Below, piece by piece: positions 1-6,790 of a stretch of DNA of 8,694 bases (within the stretch, counting starts at the first letter, position 1; the number at the start of each line of letters is the position of its first letter). A program made the position numbers and the translations under genes. The stretch is from Candidatus Bruticola papionis. Its GTDB lineage: Bacteria > Vulcanimicrobiota > Xenobia > Xenobiales > Xenobiaceae. The notes beneath the pieces were generated by a model. It was given only the letters and a program-made list of their open reading frames with translations. It made no database searches and was not told the DNA's origin. The stretch lies in contig DHKB01000069.1 of the NCBI GenBank assembly GCA_002407045.1, positions 1-8,694 of the forward strand, written 5' to 3'.

Positions 1-68
1 TCGCAAGGCAGGGCGTTTTTTTTATACCTTTTTACTGGCCGCACCTTAACTGCTTTGCATGTTTGGTT

Positions 69-142
69 GCGTAGTTTTTTAGCGGCCAATATTCTTCGCC
101 TTCAATTCGCCGCTATCTCCGCCTGTTGGTTAAAAACTACGC
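69..142. repeat. 11-bp inverted repeat enclosing a nested 7-bp inverted repeat
   Basis: GCGTAGTTTTT (69-79) is matched exactly by AAAAACTACGC (132-142). Between them TAGCGGC (80-86) pairs with GCCGCTA (109-115). The arms could form a stem of about 18 bp interrupted on one side, so the unit may fold as RNA or cruciform DNA. No T-run follows that would make it a terminator. Function unknown. Confidence 0.55.
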
Positions 143-284
143 TTGCGTGTGCGCAGCACAAACACGCAAAACACAAACGAACTCGGTGTAGTCCTTGGCT
201 TTGGCGACGTAAACGCAGCCAGTTAAACCCGAGAAACGGAGACTTTGAGCACCTATACCTTACTTTCGCAACTGCTTCCAAAAT

Positions 285-405
285 GATCGCTTGCTATGAA
301 ATGAACGAGCTTAAAGCACAAAAACATGGCGCGGCAAGTGTAGCAATGCTGCGCCAACAAAAACGCTGGCAATTAAATGTTCGCTAGCTGTGAAATAAAC
401 GAGCT
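285..405 (+). repeat. Imperfect 27-bp direct repeat, two copies (285-311 and 379-405)
   Basis: The copies match at 23 of 27 positions, and both end in AACGAGCT after the core TGAAAT(G/A)AACGAGCT. They are 94 bases apart, which is not a multiple of three, so a repeated protein motif is unlikely to explain them. A hairpin (328-355) lies between them. They may be remnants of a repeated element or binding sites; the cause is unknown. Confidence 0.5.
328..355. repeat. 9-bp hairpin without a plus-strand T-run
   Basis: GGCGCGGCA (328-336) pairs with TGCTGCGCC (347-355), with one G-U pair and a 10-base loop. On the plus strand AACAAAAACGC follows, so it is not a plus-strand terminator. On the minus strand ATGTTTTTG follows, so it could act as a weak terminator for leftward transcription. 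Confidence 0.35.
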
Positions 406-585
406 ATAGCCTAAAAATAGTGCAAATCTAAGAAATGGCTGAAATTGTGGAAAAACCAGATTTACGATATTTCATTATAAAGATCTAGCATGCCTAAAAA
501 ATTGGAGGCTTTAAGGAACACACGATAAAGTAACAAAGCCATACTTTAGCATTTTTACAACTGTGATAAAAAGGGAACAATTGAA

Positions 586-1113
586 ATGAAAGCAACCACA
601 ATTGTTTGTGTACGCCGTCACGGCAAGGTAGCTATCGCCGGTGACGGACAAGTTACTTTACAAAATACTATTATGAAAAATAAAGCCAAAAAAGTGCGCC
701 GTATGGCTGATGGCAAAGTGTTGGGAGGATTTGCCGGGTCTGCAGCTGATGGTATGACCTTATTTGAAAAGTTTGAAGCAAAATTAGAAGCCTATTCAGG
801 TAATGTTTGCCGTGCCGCTGTAGAATTGGCTCGCGATTGGCGTACCGATAAAGTACTTCGCAAATTAGAAGCGATGATGATTGTAGCTGACCGAGAAAAT
901 ATGCTTATTCTTTCCGGTAATGGTGATGTTTTGGAGCCGGATTATGATGTTACCGCCATTGGTTCCGGTTCGGCTTATGCTATAGCAGCTGCCCGAGCTC
1001 TTTTGGAAAATACTGATTTAGAAGCTGAGGAAATAGCTACCAAGGCTATAAATATAGCAGCCGATATTTGCATTTATACAAATAAGAATATTACAGTAGA
1101 AAGCTTAGACTAG
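586..1113 (+). CDS. hslV: ATP-dependent protease proteolytic subunit HslV (ClpQ)
   Basis: HslV forms the double-hexamer proteolytic chamber of the cytosolic HslUV protease, fed by the AAA+ unfoldase HslU. The 175-residue length is normal for the family. The N-terminus MKATTIVCVRR aligns with the HslV start TTIVxVRR, so the catalytic N-terminal threonine should be Thr4, exposed after removal of Met-Lys-Ala. The conserved AGDGQVT motif is at about 18-24, and Lys36 aligns with catalytic Lys33 of the mature enzyme. FAG.AAD, the ELA.DWRTD.. LRKLEA block, SGNGDV, the IGSG loop, ARALLENTDL and the C-terminal IAADICIYTN are all present. The ATG is supported by AAGGGA at 571-576, nine bases upstream. 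hslU, the usual downstream partner, is absent: a Sel1-repeat gene starts 57 bases later, apparently in the same transcript. A weak promoter candidate is TTGGAG (502-507), 16 bases, GATAAA (524-529). Confidence 0.96.
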   Translation: MKATTIVCVRRHGKVAIAGDGQVTLQNTIMKNKAKKVRRMADGKVLGGFAGSAADGMTLFEKFEAKLEAYSGNVCRAAVELARDWRTDKVLRKLEAMMIVADRENMLILSGNGDVLEPDYDVTAIGSGSAYAIAAARALLENTDLEAEEIATKAINIAADICIYTNKNITVESLD

Positions 1114-1170
1114 ACTATAAGTAGCTGATAAAGTCGTTCTTTTAAAGACTTGCTTGCATAAGGTAAAAAT

Positions 1171-3498
1171 ATGAACCGTAACGATACACAATTTGAAATC
1201 GAACTTTTACAAATAGCTGCTGAAGCCGGCGACAGTGCTTCGCAATACAAACTTGGTTATTGTTACGATAATGGCCTTAATGTCAAGCGTAGTGTCAATG
1301 AGGCGATAAAATGGTACAAATTAGCAGCCGAGCAAGGTCATTGTGAAGCAATTTTAACTTTGGGCATTTTCTGTGGCATTGGTCGCGGTACTTTAGCCAA
1401 TAGTGATAAAGCGGCTGAATGGTTTAGTAAAATTCCCAAGGGGGAAGTTGTTTCTGTTTCGTTCCATAATTTGGGAAGTTTAACTTTTTCGGATGATGGC
1501 AACCGTGAGTCGACACTTTTAAAGACTGCTAGATGGATGCGCTTCAATTATAAAGATGGACATATTTCTCAAGAAATCGATACTCTTGGCCCTTTAGGCG
1601 GAGGTAATATCGGATACCCGGCCGAGGATTTACAAGGCAAAATAGATTGGCTTACTTCTCTAGCTGAAAGCGGAGATGTTATGGTACAAGCCTATTTGGG
1701 CGATTGTTACCGCGATGGTATAGGTGTCACTAAAAATGCCGAAGAGACTGTCAAATGGTATCGTTTAGCAGCTGCTCAAAATCATATCGATGCTCAGTTC
1801 GGTTTAGGAGTTTGTTACGAGCAAGGGTTTGGCGTAGAGCAAAATGCTGCTGAAGCTGTAAAGTGGTGGTTACGTTCTGCCAATCAGGGCGACGCTGTTT
1901 CTCAATTTAACTTAGCTATATGTTATGGCCAAGGTAAAGGCGTAGAAAGAAATTTAGATGAAGCTGCCAAATGGTTAAATTTAGCTAAACAGCAAAAAGA
2001 CGTCTTAAAAAGCGTCGGTATTGACAATAATGAACAAGATAAGAGCGGAGAAGTTACTCCCGATTTTGTCGACAATGTAAGTGAAGATAAGATACAAGAA
2101 TGGCGTGAAAAAGCGGAAGCAGGCAATGCTTATGCTCAATATAACTTAGCTATTTGTTATCGTTTTGGATGTGGCCTTAAACAAAATTTGCCTGAAGCTT
2201 TAAAGTGGTATCGTAAATCGGCTAGGCAAGGCTTTTCTCCCGCTATTCATAATTTGGCTATTTGCTATGAAAAGGGAATTGGTACTTCACAAGACATACC
2301 TGAGGCTATGAAGTGGCATCGCTTTGCCGCCAATCAAGGCGATACAGATTCTCAGTTGCTTCTTAGTGTTCATTACAATGATAAAGATGCTCCTTGGTAT
2401 GATAGAGTCAAATGCTTAAAGTGGTGCCGCATAGCTGCCGAACATGGTAATATTGACGCTCAGTTGTATTTAGCTCTTTTACTTTTGGAACAAGATATAA
2501 AAGAAGCTGTGAAGTGGTGTCGTAAAGCCGCTAAAAATGGTCATGAAGAAGCTAAACGCCTTTTGCAAGCTTTGCAAGAACGAGGAGTAGATTTTACATC
2601 TTCCGATTCTGAGAGCGAATCCGAATCAGAAAATGACTCTAGTAGCAATTCTATAAGAAAAGCTAGAGTAGATGCTGAGGCACAATATCAGTTAGGGTTA
2701 CGTTATTTTGCCGGAGATAGAGTTAGGCAAGATTTCGATAAAGCTATTGCGTGTTTTTATCGCGCTGCCGAACATGGGCATGGTTTAGCTCAATATTGTT
2801 TAGGTTTTTGTTATGATACGGCTTTGGGCGTAGAATACAACAAGAATGAAGCGGCTAAGTGGTATCGCAAGGCTGCTAACAATGACAAATTTTTTGATTC
2901 TTTTTCCGGAAGTATTCCTTGTTTGGCTGTTTTTAAACCTAAGCAAGTTAAAGTTATCCATAATGTGGAAGATGATCTTATCGAGCAATATCGTCTTTCT
3001 GCCGAAAAAGGATCGGCTGAAGCTCAGTATCAGTTGGCCCGTCGATACGAAGATGGTGATGGACTGAATAAAGATATTGACGAAGCTCTGAAACTATATC
3101 GTAAGGCTGCTAGGCAGGGGCATTGTGGAGCTCAATTGCGTTTAGGCCATATCTACTATTGGGGCGAAGATGTAAAACAAGATTATAATGAATCTAATAA
3201 ATGGTATCGCCAAGCAGCCGAACAAGGTGATATGTGCGCTCAACTTTGTTTGGGCCTTTCCTACGATAAAGGTTTAGGTGTTCCTCAAAATGATATGGAA
3301 GCGGCTAAATGGTTTCGCAAATCGGCTGAGCAAGGATATACAGAAGCTCAGTTCTGTTTGGGCTTTTGCTATGAATACGGCTGCGGTGTAGTGCAAAATG
3401 ATAAAGAGGCTATCAAGTGGTATCGCAAAGCTGCCGCCAAAGGCCATGATGAAGCTAATATTGGTTTAAGGCGCTGTTTGAAAAAACGTCCTCAATAA
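1171..3498 (+). CDS. Sel1-like repeat (SLR/TPR-like) protein, about 15 repeats
   Basis: A 775-residue protein built almost wholly of 36-residue Sel1-like repeats, with the pattern AQ..LG.CY..G.GV..N..EA.KWYRKAAEQG. I count about 15 units. They are interrupted by a non-repeat insert around residues 93-168, a charged linker in the middle of the first half, an acidic Ser/Glu linker at 477-494 (SDSESESESEND) and a hydrophobic insert after about residue 570. Such repeats form alpha-alpha superhelices that hold protein partners together; Sel1 proteins act in ER-associated degradation in eukaryotes and in signalling or host interaction in some bacteria. No signal peptide or membrane segment is visible, so it is probably cytosolic. 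It has about 23 cysteines, many in a CY position within the repeats. No catalytic domain is seen. The start has a modest ribosome site (TAAGGT, 1159-1164). It follows hslV by 57 bases with no terminator between, so co-transcription is likely. The specific partner is unknown. Confidence 0.92.
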   Translation: MNRNDTQFEIELLQIAAEAGDSASQYKLGYCYDNGLNVKRSVNEAIKWYKLAAEQGHCEAILTLGIFCGIGRGTLANSDKAAEWFSKIPKGEVVSVSFHNLGSLTFSDDGNRESTLLKTARWMRFNYKDGHISQEIDTLGPLGGGNIGYPAEDLQGKIDWLTSLAESGDVMVQAYLGDCYRDGIGVTKNAEETVKWYRLAAAQNHIDAQFGLGVCYEQGFGVEQNAAEAVKWWLRSANQGDAVSQFNLAICYGQGKGVERNLDEAAKWLNLAKQQKDVLKSVGIDNNEQDKSGEVTPDFVDNVSEDKIQEWREKAEAGNAYAQYNLAICYRFGCGLKQNLPEALKWYRKSARQGFSPAIHNLAICYEKGIGTSQDIPEAMKWHRFAANQGDTDSQLLLSVHYNDKDAPWYDRVKCLKWCRIAAEHGNIDAQLYLALLLLEQDIKEAVKWCRKAAKNGHEEAKRLLQALQERGVDFTSSDSESESESENDSSSNSIRKARVDAEAQYQLGLRYFAGDRVRQDFDKAIACFYRAAEHGHGLAQYCLGFCYDTALGVEYNKNEAAKWYRKAANNDKFFDSFSGSIPCLAVFKPKQVKVIHNVEDDLIEQYRLSAEKGSAEAQYQLARRYEDGDGLNKDIDEALKLYRKAARQGHCGAQLRLGHIYYWGEDVKQDYNESNKWYRQAAEQGDMCAQLCLGLSYDKGLGVPQNDMEAAKWFRKSAEQGYTEAQFCLGFCYEYGCGVVQNDKEAIKWYRKAAAKGHDEANIGLRRCLKKRPQ

Positions 3499-3550
3499 AA
3501 AAATAAGGCCAAGAACTCTTTGTTAAGCATAATTCTTGGCTTTATTTTTT
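3497..3550. terminator. Bidirectional intrinsic terminator between convergent genes
   Basis: GCCAAGAA (3508-3515) pairs with TTCTTGGC (3533-3540). The A-run on the left (3497-3506) and T-run on the right (3541-3550) extend the stem and give a U-tract in either direction. It starts at the stop codon of the Sel1 gene and lies 36 bases beyond the stop of the leftward reductase gene, so it can end both transcripts. Confidence 0.9.
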
Positions 3551-3585
3551 AGGGGAATTAAAACTTTATATATGTTGTATCTATT

Positions 3586-5340
3586 TTAAATACCGCAGTT
3601 TGTTTGGCACTTTTCTTCAAAGATTTCTTGGCTGACATTTTTATAAAAGCGATAGCCGCCAGCAAAACTTAGACATTGAAAACCTTCTTGAGTTAAAATG
3701 CGGCAGGCAATATAACTGCGCAAGCCAGATTGGCACATAACGTAAATAGTTTTGCTTTTATCCAATTCGCTAAGCCGTTCTCGCAATTCGTCAATTGGAA
3801 TATGGGTAGTAAAACCAGGAGCGAAACCTGTCTTATATTCTCTATCGGTGCGCGTATCTAACAAAGTTACACTACCATCTTGTGGCAGAGAAGCCAAATC
3901 TTCATAGAAGAAAAGTTTTACTTTGCCGCTAATTACGTTTTCGACTACAAATCCAAGCATATTGACTGGATCTTTGGCCGAAGAATATGGCGGTGCATAG
4001 GCTAAATCAAGTTCTTTTAATTGTGGTGCTGTTAAACCCGCTTGCATGGCCGTAGCTATTACGTCTAAGCGCTTATCGACACCATCAAAACCTACAATTT
4101 GGGCACCAATAATTTTGTTAGTTTCTGTGGCAAATAAGAGCTTTATAGTCATAACGCTAGCACCAGGATAATAGGAAGCGTGTGAAGTTGGAGAAATGAT
4201 AACTTTTTTATATTGTATGCCTGCGTTTTTGGCTGCTTGTTCATTTAAGCCAGTAAAGGCAGCGCTCATTTGTAAAACTTGTAGAATGGCGGTTCCGACT
4301 GAACCTCTGTAAACACTTTTTAAGCCAGCTATGTTGTCAGCTGCAATGCGACCTTGCTTATTGGCTGGCCCCGCCAAAGCTATGACTGATTTTTGCTCAG
4401 TAATACAATTCGTGACAGAGACTGCGTCGCCCACAGCATAGATGTCCGGATCAGAAGTTTGCATATATTCATTAACAGCAATACTGTGGCGCGGCCCTAA
4501 TTCTAAACCTGCTTCTTTAGCCAAAGTAAATTCTGGAGCTACGCCTATAGCTAAAAGTACCAAATCGACTTCTATAATTTTTTTACTATCTAATTCGACT
4601 TTAACTGAAGAATCGACAGATGTTAGTCCTGTTACATTGGTATTAAGTAGCAAATTGAGACCATGATGGCGGAGATGAGAATGCAAGAAAGTAGCCATAT
4701 CATGATCCAGAGGGGCTATTATATGATCACCGCGCTCGATAAGTGTGACTTTTAGTCCAATTTTAAGCAAATTTTCCGCTACTTCTACACCAATAAAGCC
4801 ACCGCCCACAATAGCTGCCGATTTTATTGCTGTTTTAGAAATCGTTTCTTTTAAGCGTAAGGTGTCTTCAACTGTACGCAAAGTGTAGATATTTGACGAA
4901 TTTAATTTGGCGTAATTGGCTTTGGCTTGTTGCATAGCATGGGATAAGTTGGTTTCCGCTATAGAAGGTAAGCCGGGAATACTTGGTATAACTGGTGCGG
5001 CTCCGGGAGCAAGTAAGAGTTTGTCGTAATTTTCTGTAAAGACAATATCGTTTCGCAAGTCATGAACAGTTACAGTTTTGTTATCACGATCAATTTTTGT
5101 CACTTCGTGTTCCGTTTTTACGTTGATGTTGAAGCGCTGCTTAAAAGTATCCGGTGTTTGCACTGTTAAATCAGCTTGATCTTCGATAATTCCGCTTAAA
5201 TAGTAAGGTAAACCACAATTTGCATAAGAGACAAAGCCTGAGCGTTCAAAAATAGTAATTTGAGCTTTTTCGTTTAATCTGCGCAATCTGGCTGCAGCTG
5301 AAGCTCCTCCAGCTACGCCACCGACAATAATAACTTTCAT
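3586..5340 (-). CDS. FAD-dependent CoA-disulfide / persulfide reductase with C-terminal rhodanese domain
   Basis: A 584-residue single-cysteine pyridine nucleotide-disulfide oxidoreductase fused to a rhodanese domain, as in the CoADR-Rhd and NADH persulfide reductase (Npsr) group. These cytosolic flavoenzymes use NAD(P)H to reduce CoA disulfide, CoA persulfide or polysulfide. Visible: FAD-binding GGVAGG (7-12); redox Cys42 in SYANCGLPYY; NAD-binding GGGFIGVE (179-186); second FAD motif YAVGDA (301-306); dimerisation domain to about 450; rhodanese domain from about 490 with active-site Cys536 in CQSGLRS. The C-terminus ends in a second cysteine pair, Cys578 and Cys582. Residues about 124-149 form an extra segment between SIPG and YTLRT where relatives usually have a short link. 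No TusA domain is present. The ATG has an excellent ribosome site, AAAGGAG (5350-5356), nine bases away. It is a single-gene unit bounded by terminators. NADH oxidase activity is an alternative for the flavoprotein half, but the rhodanese fusion favours sulfur chemistry. Confidence 0.92.
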   Translation of the reverse strand: MKVIIVGGVAGGASAAARLRRLNEKAQITIFERSGFVSYANCGLPYYLSGIIEDQADLTVQTPDTFKQRFNINVKTEHEVTKIDRDNKTVTVHDLRNDIVFTENYDKLLLAPGAAPVIPSIPGLPSIAETNLSHAMQQAKANYAKLNSSNIYTLRTVEDTLRLKETISKTAIKSAAIVGGGFIGVEVAENLLKIGLKVTLIERGDHIIAPLDHDMATFLHSHLRHHGLNLLLNTNVTGLTSVDSSVKVELDSKKIIEVDLVLLAIGVAPEFTLAKEAGLELGPRHSIAVNEYMQTSDPDIYAVGDAVSVTNCITEQKSVIALAGPANKQGRIAADNIAGLKSVYRGSVGTAILQVLQMSAAFTGLNEQAAKNAGIQYKKVIISPTSHASYYPGASVMTIKLLFATETNKIIGAQIVGFDGVDKRLDVIATAMQAGLTAPQLKELDLAYAPPYSSAKDPVNMLGFVVENVISGKVKLFFYEDLASLPQDGSVTLLDTRTDREYKTGFAPGFTTHIPIDELRERLSELDKSKTIYVMCQSGLRSYIACRILTQEGFQCLSFAGGYRFYKNVSQEIFEEKCQTNCGI

Positions 5341-5363
5341 AAATTTTGTCTCCTTTCAAAGTT

Positions 5364-5377
5364 TTTTAGCGCTAAAA
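5364..5377. promoter_or_regulatory. Perfect 14-bp palindrome, candidate operator of the reductase gene
   Basis: TTTTAGCGCTAAAA is a perfect palindrome 24-37 bases upstream of the reductase start codon, just before its ribosome site. The half-site TTTTTTAGCG (5362-5371) recurs exactly on the minus strand at 5441-5450, and CGCTAAATAGCG (5512-5523) is a related imperfect palindrome. The position and symmetry fit a dimeric repressor, perhaps one sensing sulfur or redox stress; that role is inferred. Confidence 0.5.
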
Positions 5378-5392
5378 TAGAGTTTGTTTCAC

Positions 5393-5439
5393 TTATCAAA
5401 AGTATTGTGGCTTTTTAAAGGCGAGCAAAAATGTTTCAA
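5393..5439 (-). promoter_or_regulatory. Weak candidate promoter region of the reductase gene
   Basis: Reading leftward, TTGAAA (5434-5439), a 16-base spacer and TAAAAA (about 5412-5417) form one candidate promoter. TTGATA near 5393-5398 could be a second -35 box. Neither is strong. The AT-rich leader leaves the real start undecided. Confidence 0.3.
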
Positions 5440-5456
5440 TCGCTAAAAAACGGGCT

Positions 5457-5491
5457 AAAAAAACAGACCCCGGTTATTTTACCGAGGTCTG
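5457..5491 (-). terminator. Intrinsic terminator of the preT-preA operon
   Basis: On the minus strand CAGACCTCGGT (5491-5481) pairs with ACCGGGGTCTG (5474-5464): 11 bp with one T-G pair and a six-base loop, followed by seven Ts (5463-5457). It lies about 50 bases past the preA stop codon and isolates the operon from the reductase gene. Confidence 0.93.
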
Positions 5492-5542
5492 CCTTTTCAC
5501 CTACAAGATCGCGCTAAATAGCGTGACTATTAAAGATCGAGT

Positions 5543-6790
5543 TTACACTTTTTTGTCGGCGGCGCAACCGGTGCGTCCGGGTTTAAGTACAACTTCGCCT
5601 TTACCGATAGCTTTGACGGGGCAGACTAAAGCGCAAAGGTGGCAACCTACGCACTTTTCTTTGTTGCAAGAAGGTTTGCGGGTCTCTTCGTTCCAGACCA
5701 TAGCCTGGTGAGCGCCGTCGTAGCAAGAGATGTAGCAGCGACCGCAGCCGATGCACTTATCTTCATCAACTTCGGGATAGACAATGTAGTCACGATCGAG
5801 CTCTTCGGCGGGAATGATATTGGCATTAGCCAAGCCGATCAACTCGTGGAGGCTATCTACGCCTTGCTCTTCCATGTAGTGCATGAGACCATTCTTCATG
5901 TCTTCAACTACACGGTAGCCGTATTGCATAATAGCGGTAGTAACTTGCAAAGTGGTAGCGCCTAAGAGAATGAACTCAGCGGCGTCTTCCCAAGTTTCGA
6001 TACCACCGATACCGGAGATGGGCAGATCGTGGAGGCCTTCAGCGCTGCGAAGCTGCTGGAGGAAGCGCAAAGCTACGGGCTTTACAGCCTTACCGGAGTA
6101 ACCGGAGATAGAGGACTTGCCATTGACGATAGGCAAACCGACTTTGCGATCTAAGTCTACGTGAGTGACAGACTTAATAGTATTGATAGTGGCAATACCG
6201 TCGGCGCCGCCTTCTAAGCAAGCTTTGGCTACGGGAACCATATCAGTAATATTAGGAGTCATTTTAGCCATCATAGGCAATTTGGAACCGCGCTTTACAG
6301 CGGCGCAATACTTTTTGCAAAGCTCAGGATTGGCACCTACGTCGGAACCCATAGCGTGAGAAGTCATTTGCGGACAGGAGAGGTTCATCTCGATCATGTC
6401 AGCGCCGGCTTCGTCTACTAAACGGGCCAACTCGGTCCAGTCTTCTTCGTTGGTACCCATAATGGAAGCGATCAAAACGCGACTAGGATACTCAGCTTTA
6501 AGTCTGCGTAAGTCAGCTAAGTTCTCTTCTAAGCTGTGCTCGGCGATCTGCTCCATGTTTTTGAAGCCGACGAAGGGAGTAGCTTCTTTGGTCAGAGCAT
6601 CAAAGCGGGGAGACACTTCGTCGATAAGGAAGTGCTTAGGGCCGATGGTCTTGAAGACAACGCCGCCCCAACCGCAGTCGTAAGCTTTTTTGCACATATC
6701 GTAGCAATTGCCTACGGGAGAAGAAGACAAGCAGAAAGGATTTTCGAAACGAACTCCAAGGAATTCAACGGATAAATCTTTATGGATCAT
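5543..6790 (-). CDS. preA: NAD-dependent dihydropyrimidine dehydrogenase subunit PreA
   Basis: PreA is the FMN and Fe-S subunit of the PreT2-PreA2 dihydropyrimidine dehydrogenase, which reduces uracil or thymine (reversibly in vitro) with NADH-derived electrons from PreT. Length 415 residues, like the E. coli protein (about 411). The N-terminal part (about 1-330) is a dihydroorotate-dehydrogenase-type barrel with NPFCLSSSPVGN near the start, MNLSCPQM at 135-142, AKMTPN, NGKSSISGYSG and ISGIGGIETW. The C-terminal ferredoxin domain has two 4Fe-4S motifs: Cys346/349/352/356 and Cys380/383/386/390. In the mammalian enzyme the catalytic cysteine lies in the loop after SCP; here that position (GSDVG, Val151) is not cysteine, a change I recall also in E. 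coli PreA. The start codon directly follows the preT stop, with the ribosome site inside preT, so the two are translated together. The stop is TAA. Confidence 0.95.
   Translation of the reverse strand: MIHKDLSVEFLGVRFENPFCLSSSPVGNCYDMCKKAYDCGWGGVVFKTIGPKHFLIDEVSPRFDALTKEATPFVGFKNMEQIAEHSLEENLADLRRLKAEYPSRVLIASIMGTNEEDWTELARLVDEAGADMIEMNLSCPQMTSHAMGSDVGANPELCKKYCAAVKRGSKLPMMAKMTPNITDMVPVAKACLEGGADGIATINTIKSVTHVDLDRKVGLPIVNGKSSISGYSGKAVKPVALRFLQQLRSAEGLHDLPISGIGGIETWEDAAEFILLGATTLQVTTAIMQYGYRVVEDMKNGLMHYMEEQGVDSLHELIGLANANIIPAEELDRDYIVYPEVDEDKCIGCGRCYISCYDGAHQAMVWNEETRKPSCNKEKCVGCHLCALVCPVKAIGKGEVVLKPGRTGCAADKKV

Larger units (their letters stand above)
1..480. other. Repeat-rich stretch with no convincing gene
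   Basis: No protein family is recognisable in either strand here. The only long open frame (55-387, plus) needs a TTG start without a Shine-Dalgarno site and gives a His/Lys/Arg-rich, low-complexity peptide. The stretch instead holds several inverted repeats: GGCCGC 37-42 with GCGGCC 82-87, TAGCGGC 80-86 with GCCGCTA 109-115, an 11-bp pair at 69-79/132-142, TTGCGTGT 143-150 with ACACGCAA 162-169, CTCGG 182-186 with CCGAG 229-233, and a 9-bp stem at 328-355. Two 60-base rows I counted (121-240) are about half G+C, above the flanking coding DNA. It could be a structured non-coding RNA, a decayed gene or a small decayed mobile element. The sequence alone does not decide. Confidence 0.5.

Noticed and set aside
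55..387. 110-residue open frame on the plus strand
   Set aside because: TTG start with no ribosome site, unusual His/Lys/Arg/Gln-rich composition, no recognisable family, and it runs through several inverted repeats.
490..528. 12-residue upstream frame (MPKKLEALRNTR) before hslV
   Set aside because: No good ribosome site and no attenuator-like structure next to it; short frames like this are common by chance.
1171..3498. Repetitive DNA that could be a tandem repeat or CRISPR-like array
   Set aside because: The periodicity is at protein level (36-residue Sel1 repeats); the DNA units differ and there are no identical repeats with spacers.
5639..5965. 108-residue plus-strand frame
   Set aside because: Antisense shadow of the preA ferredoxin region.
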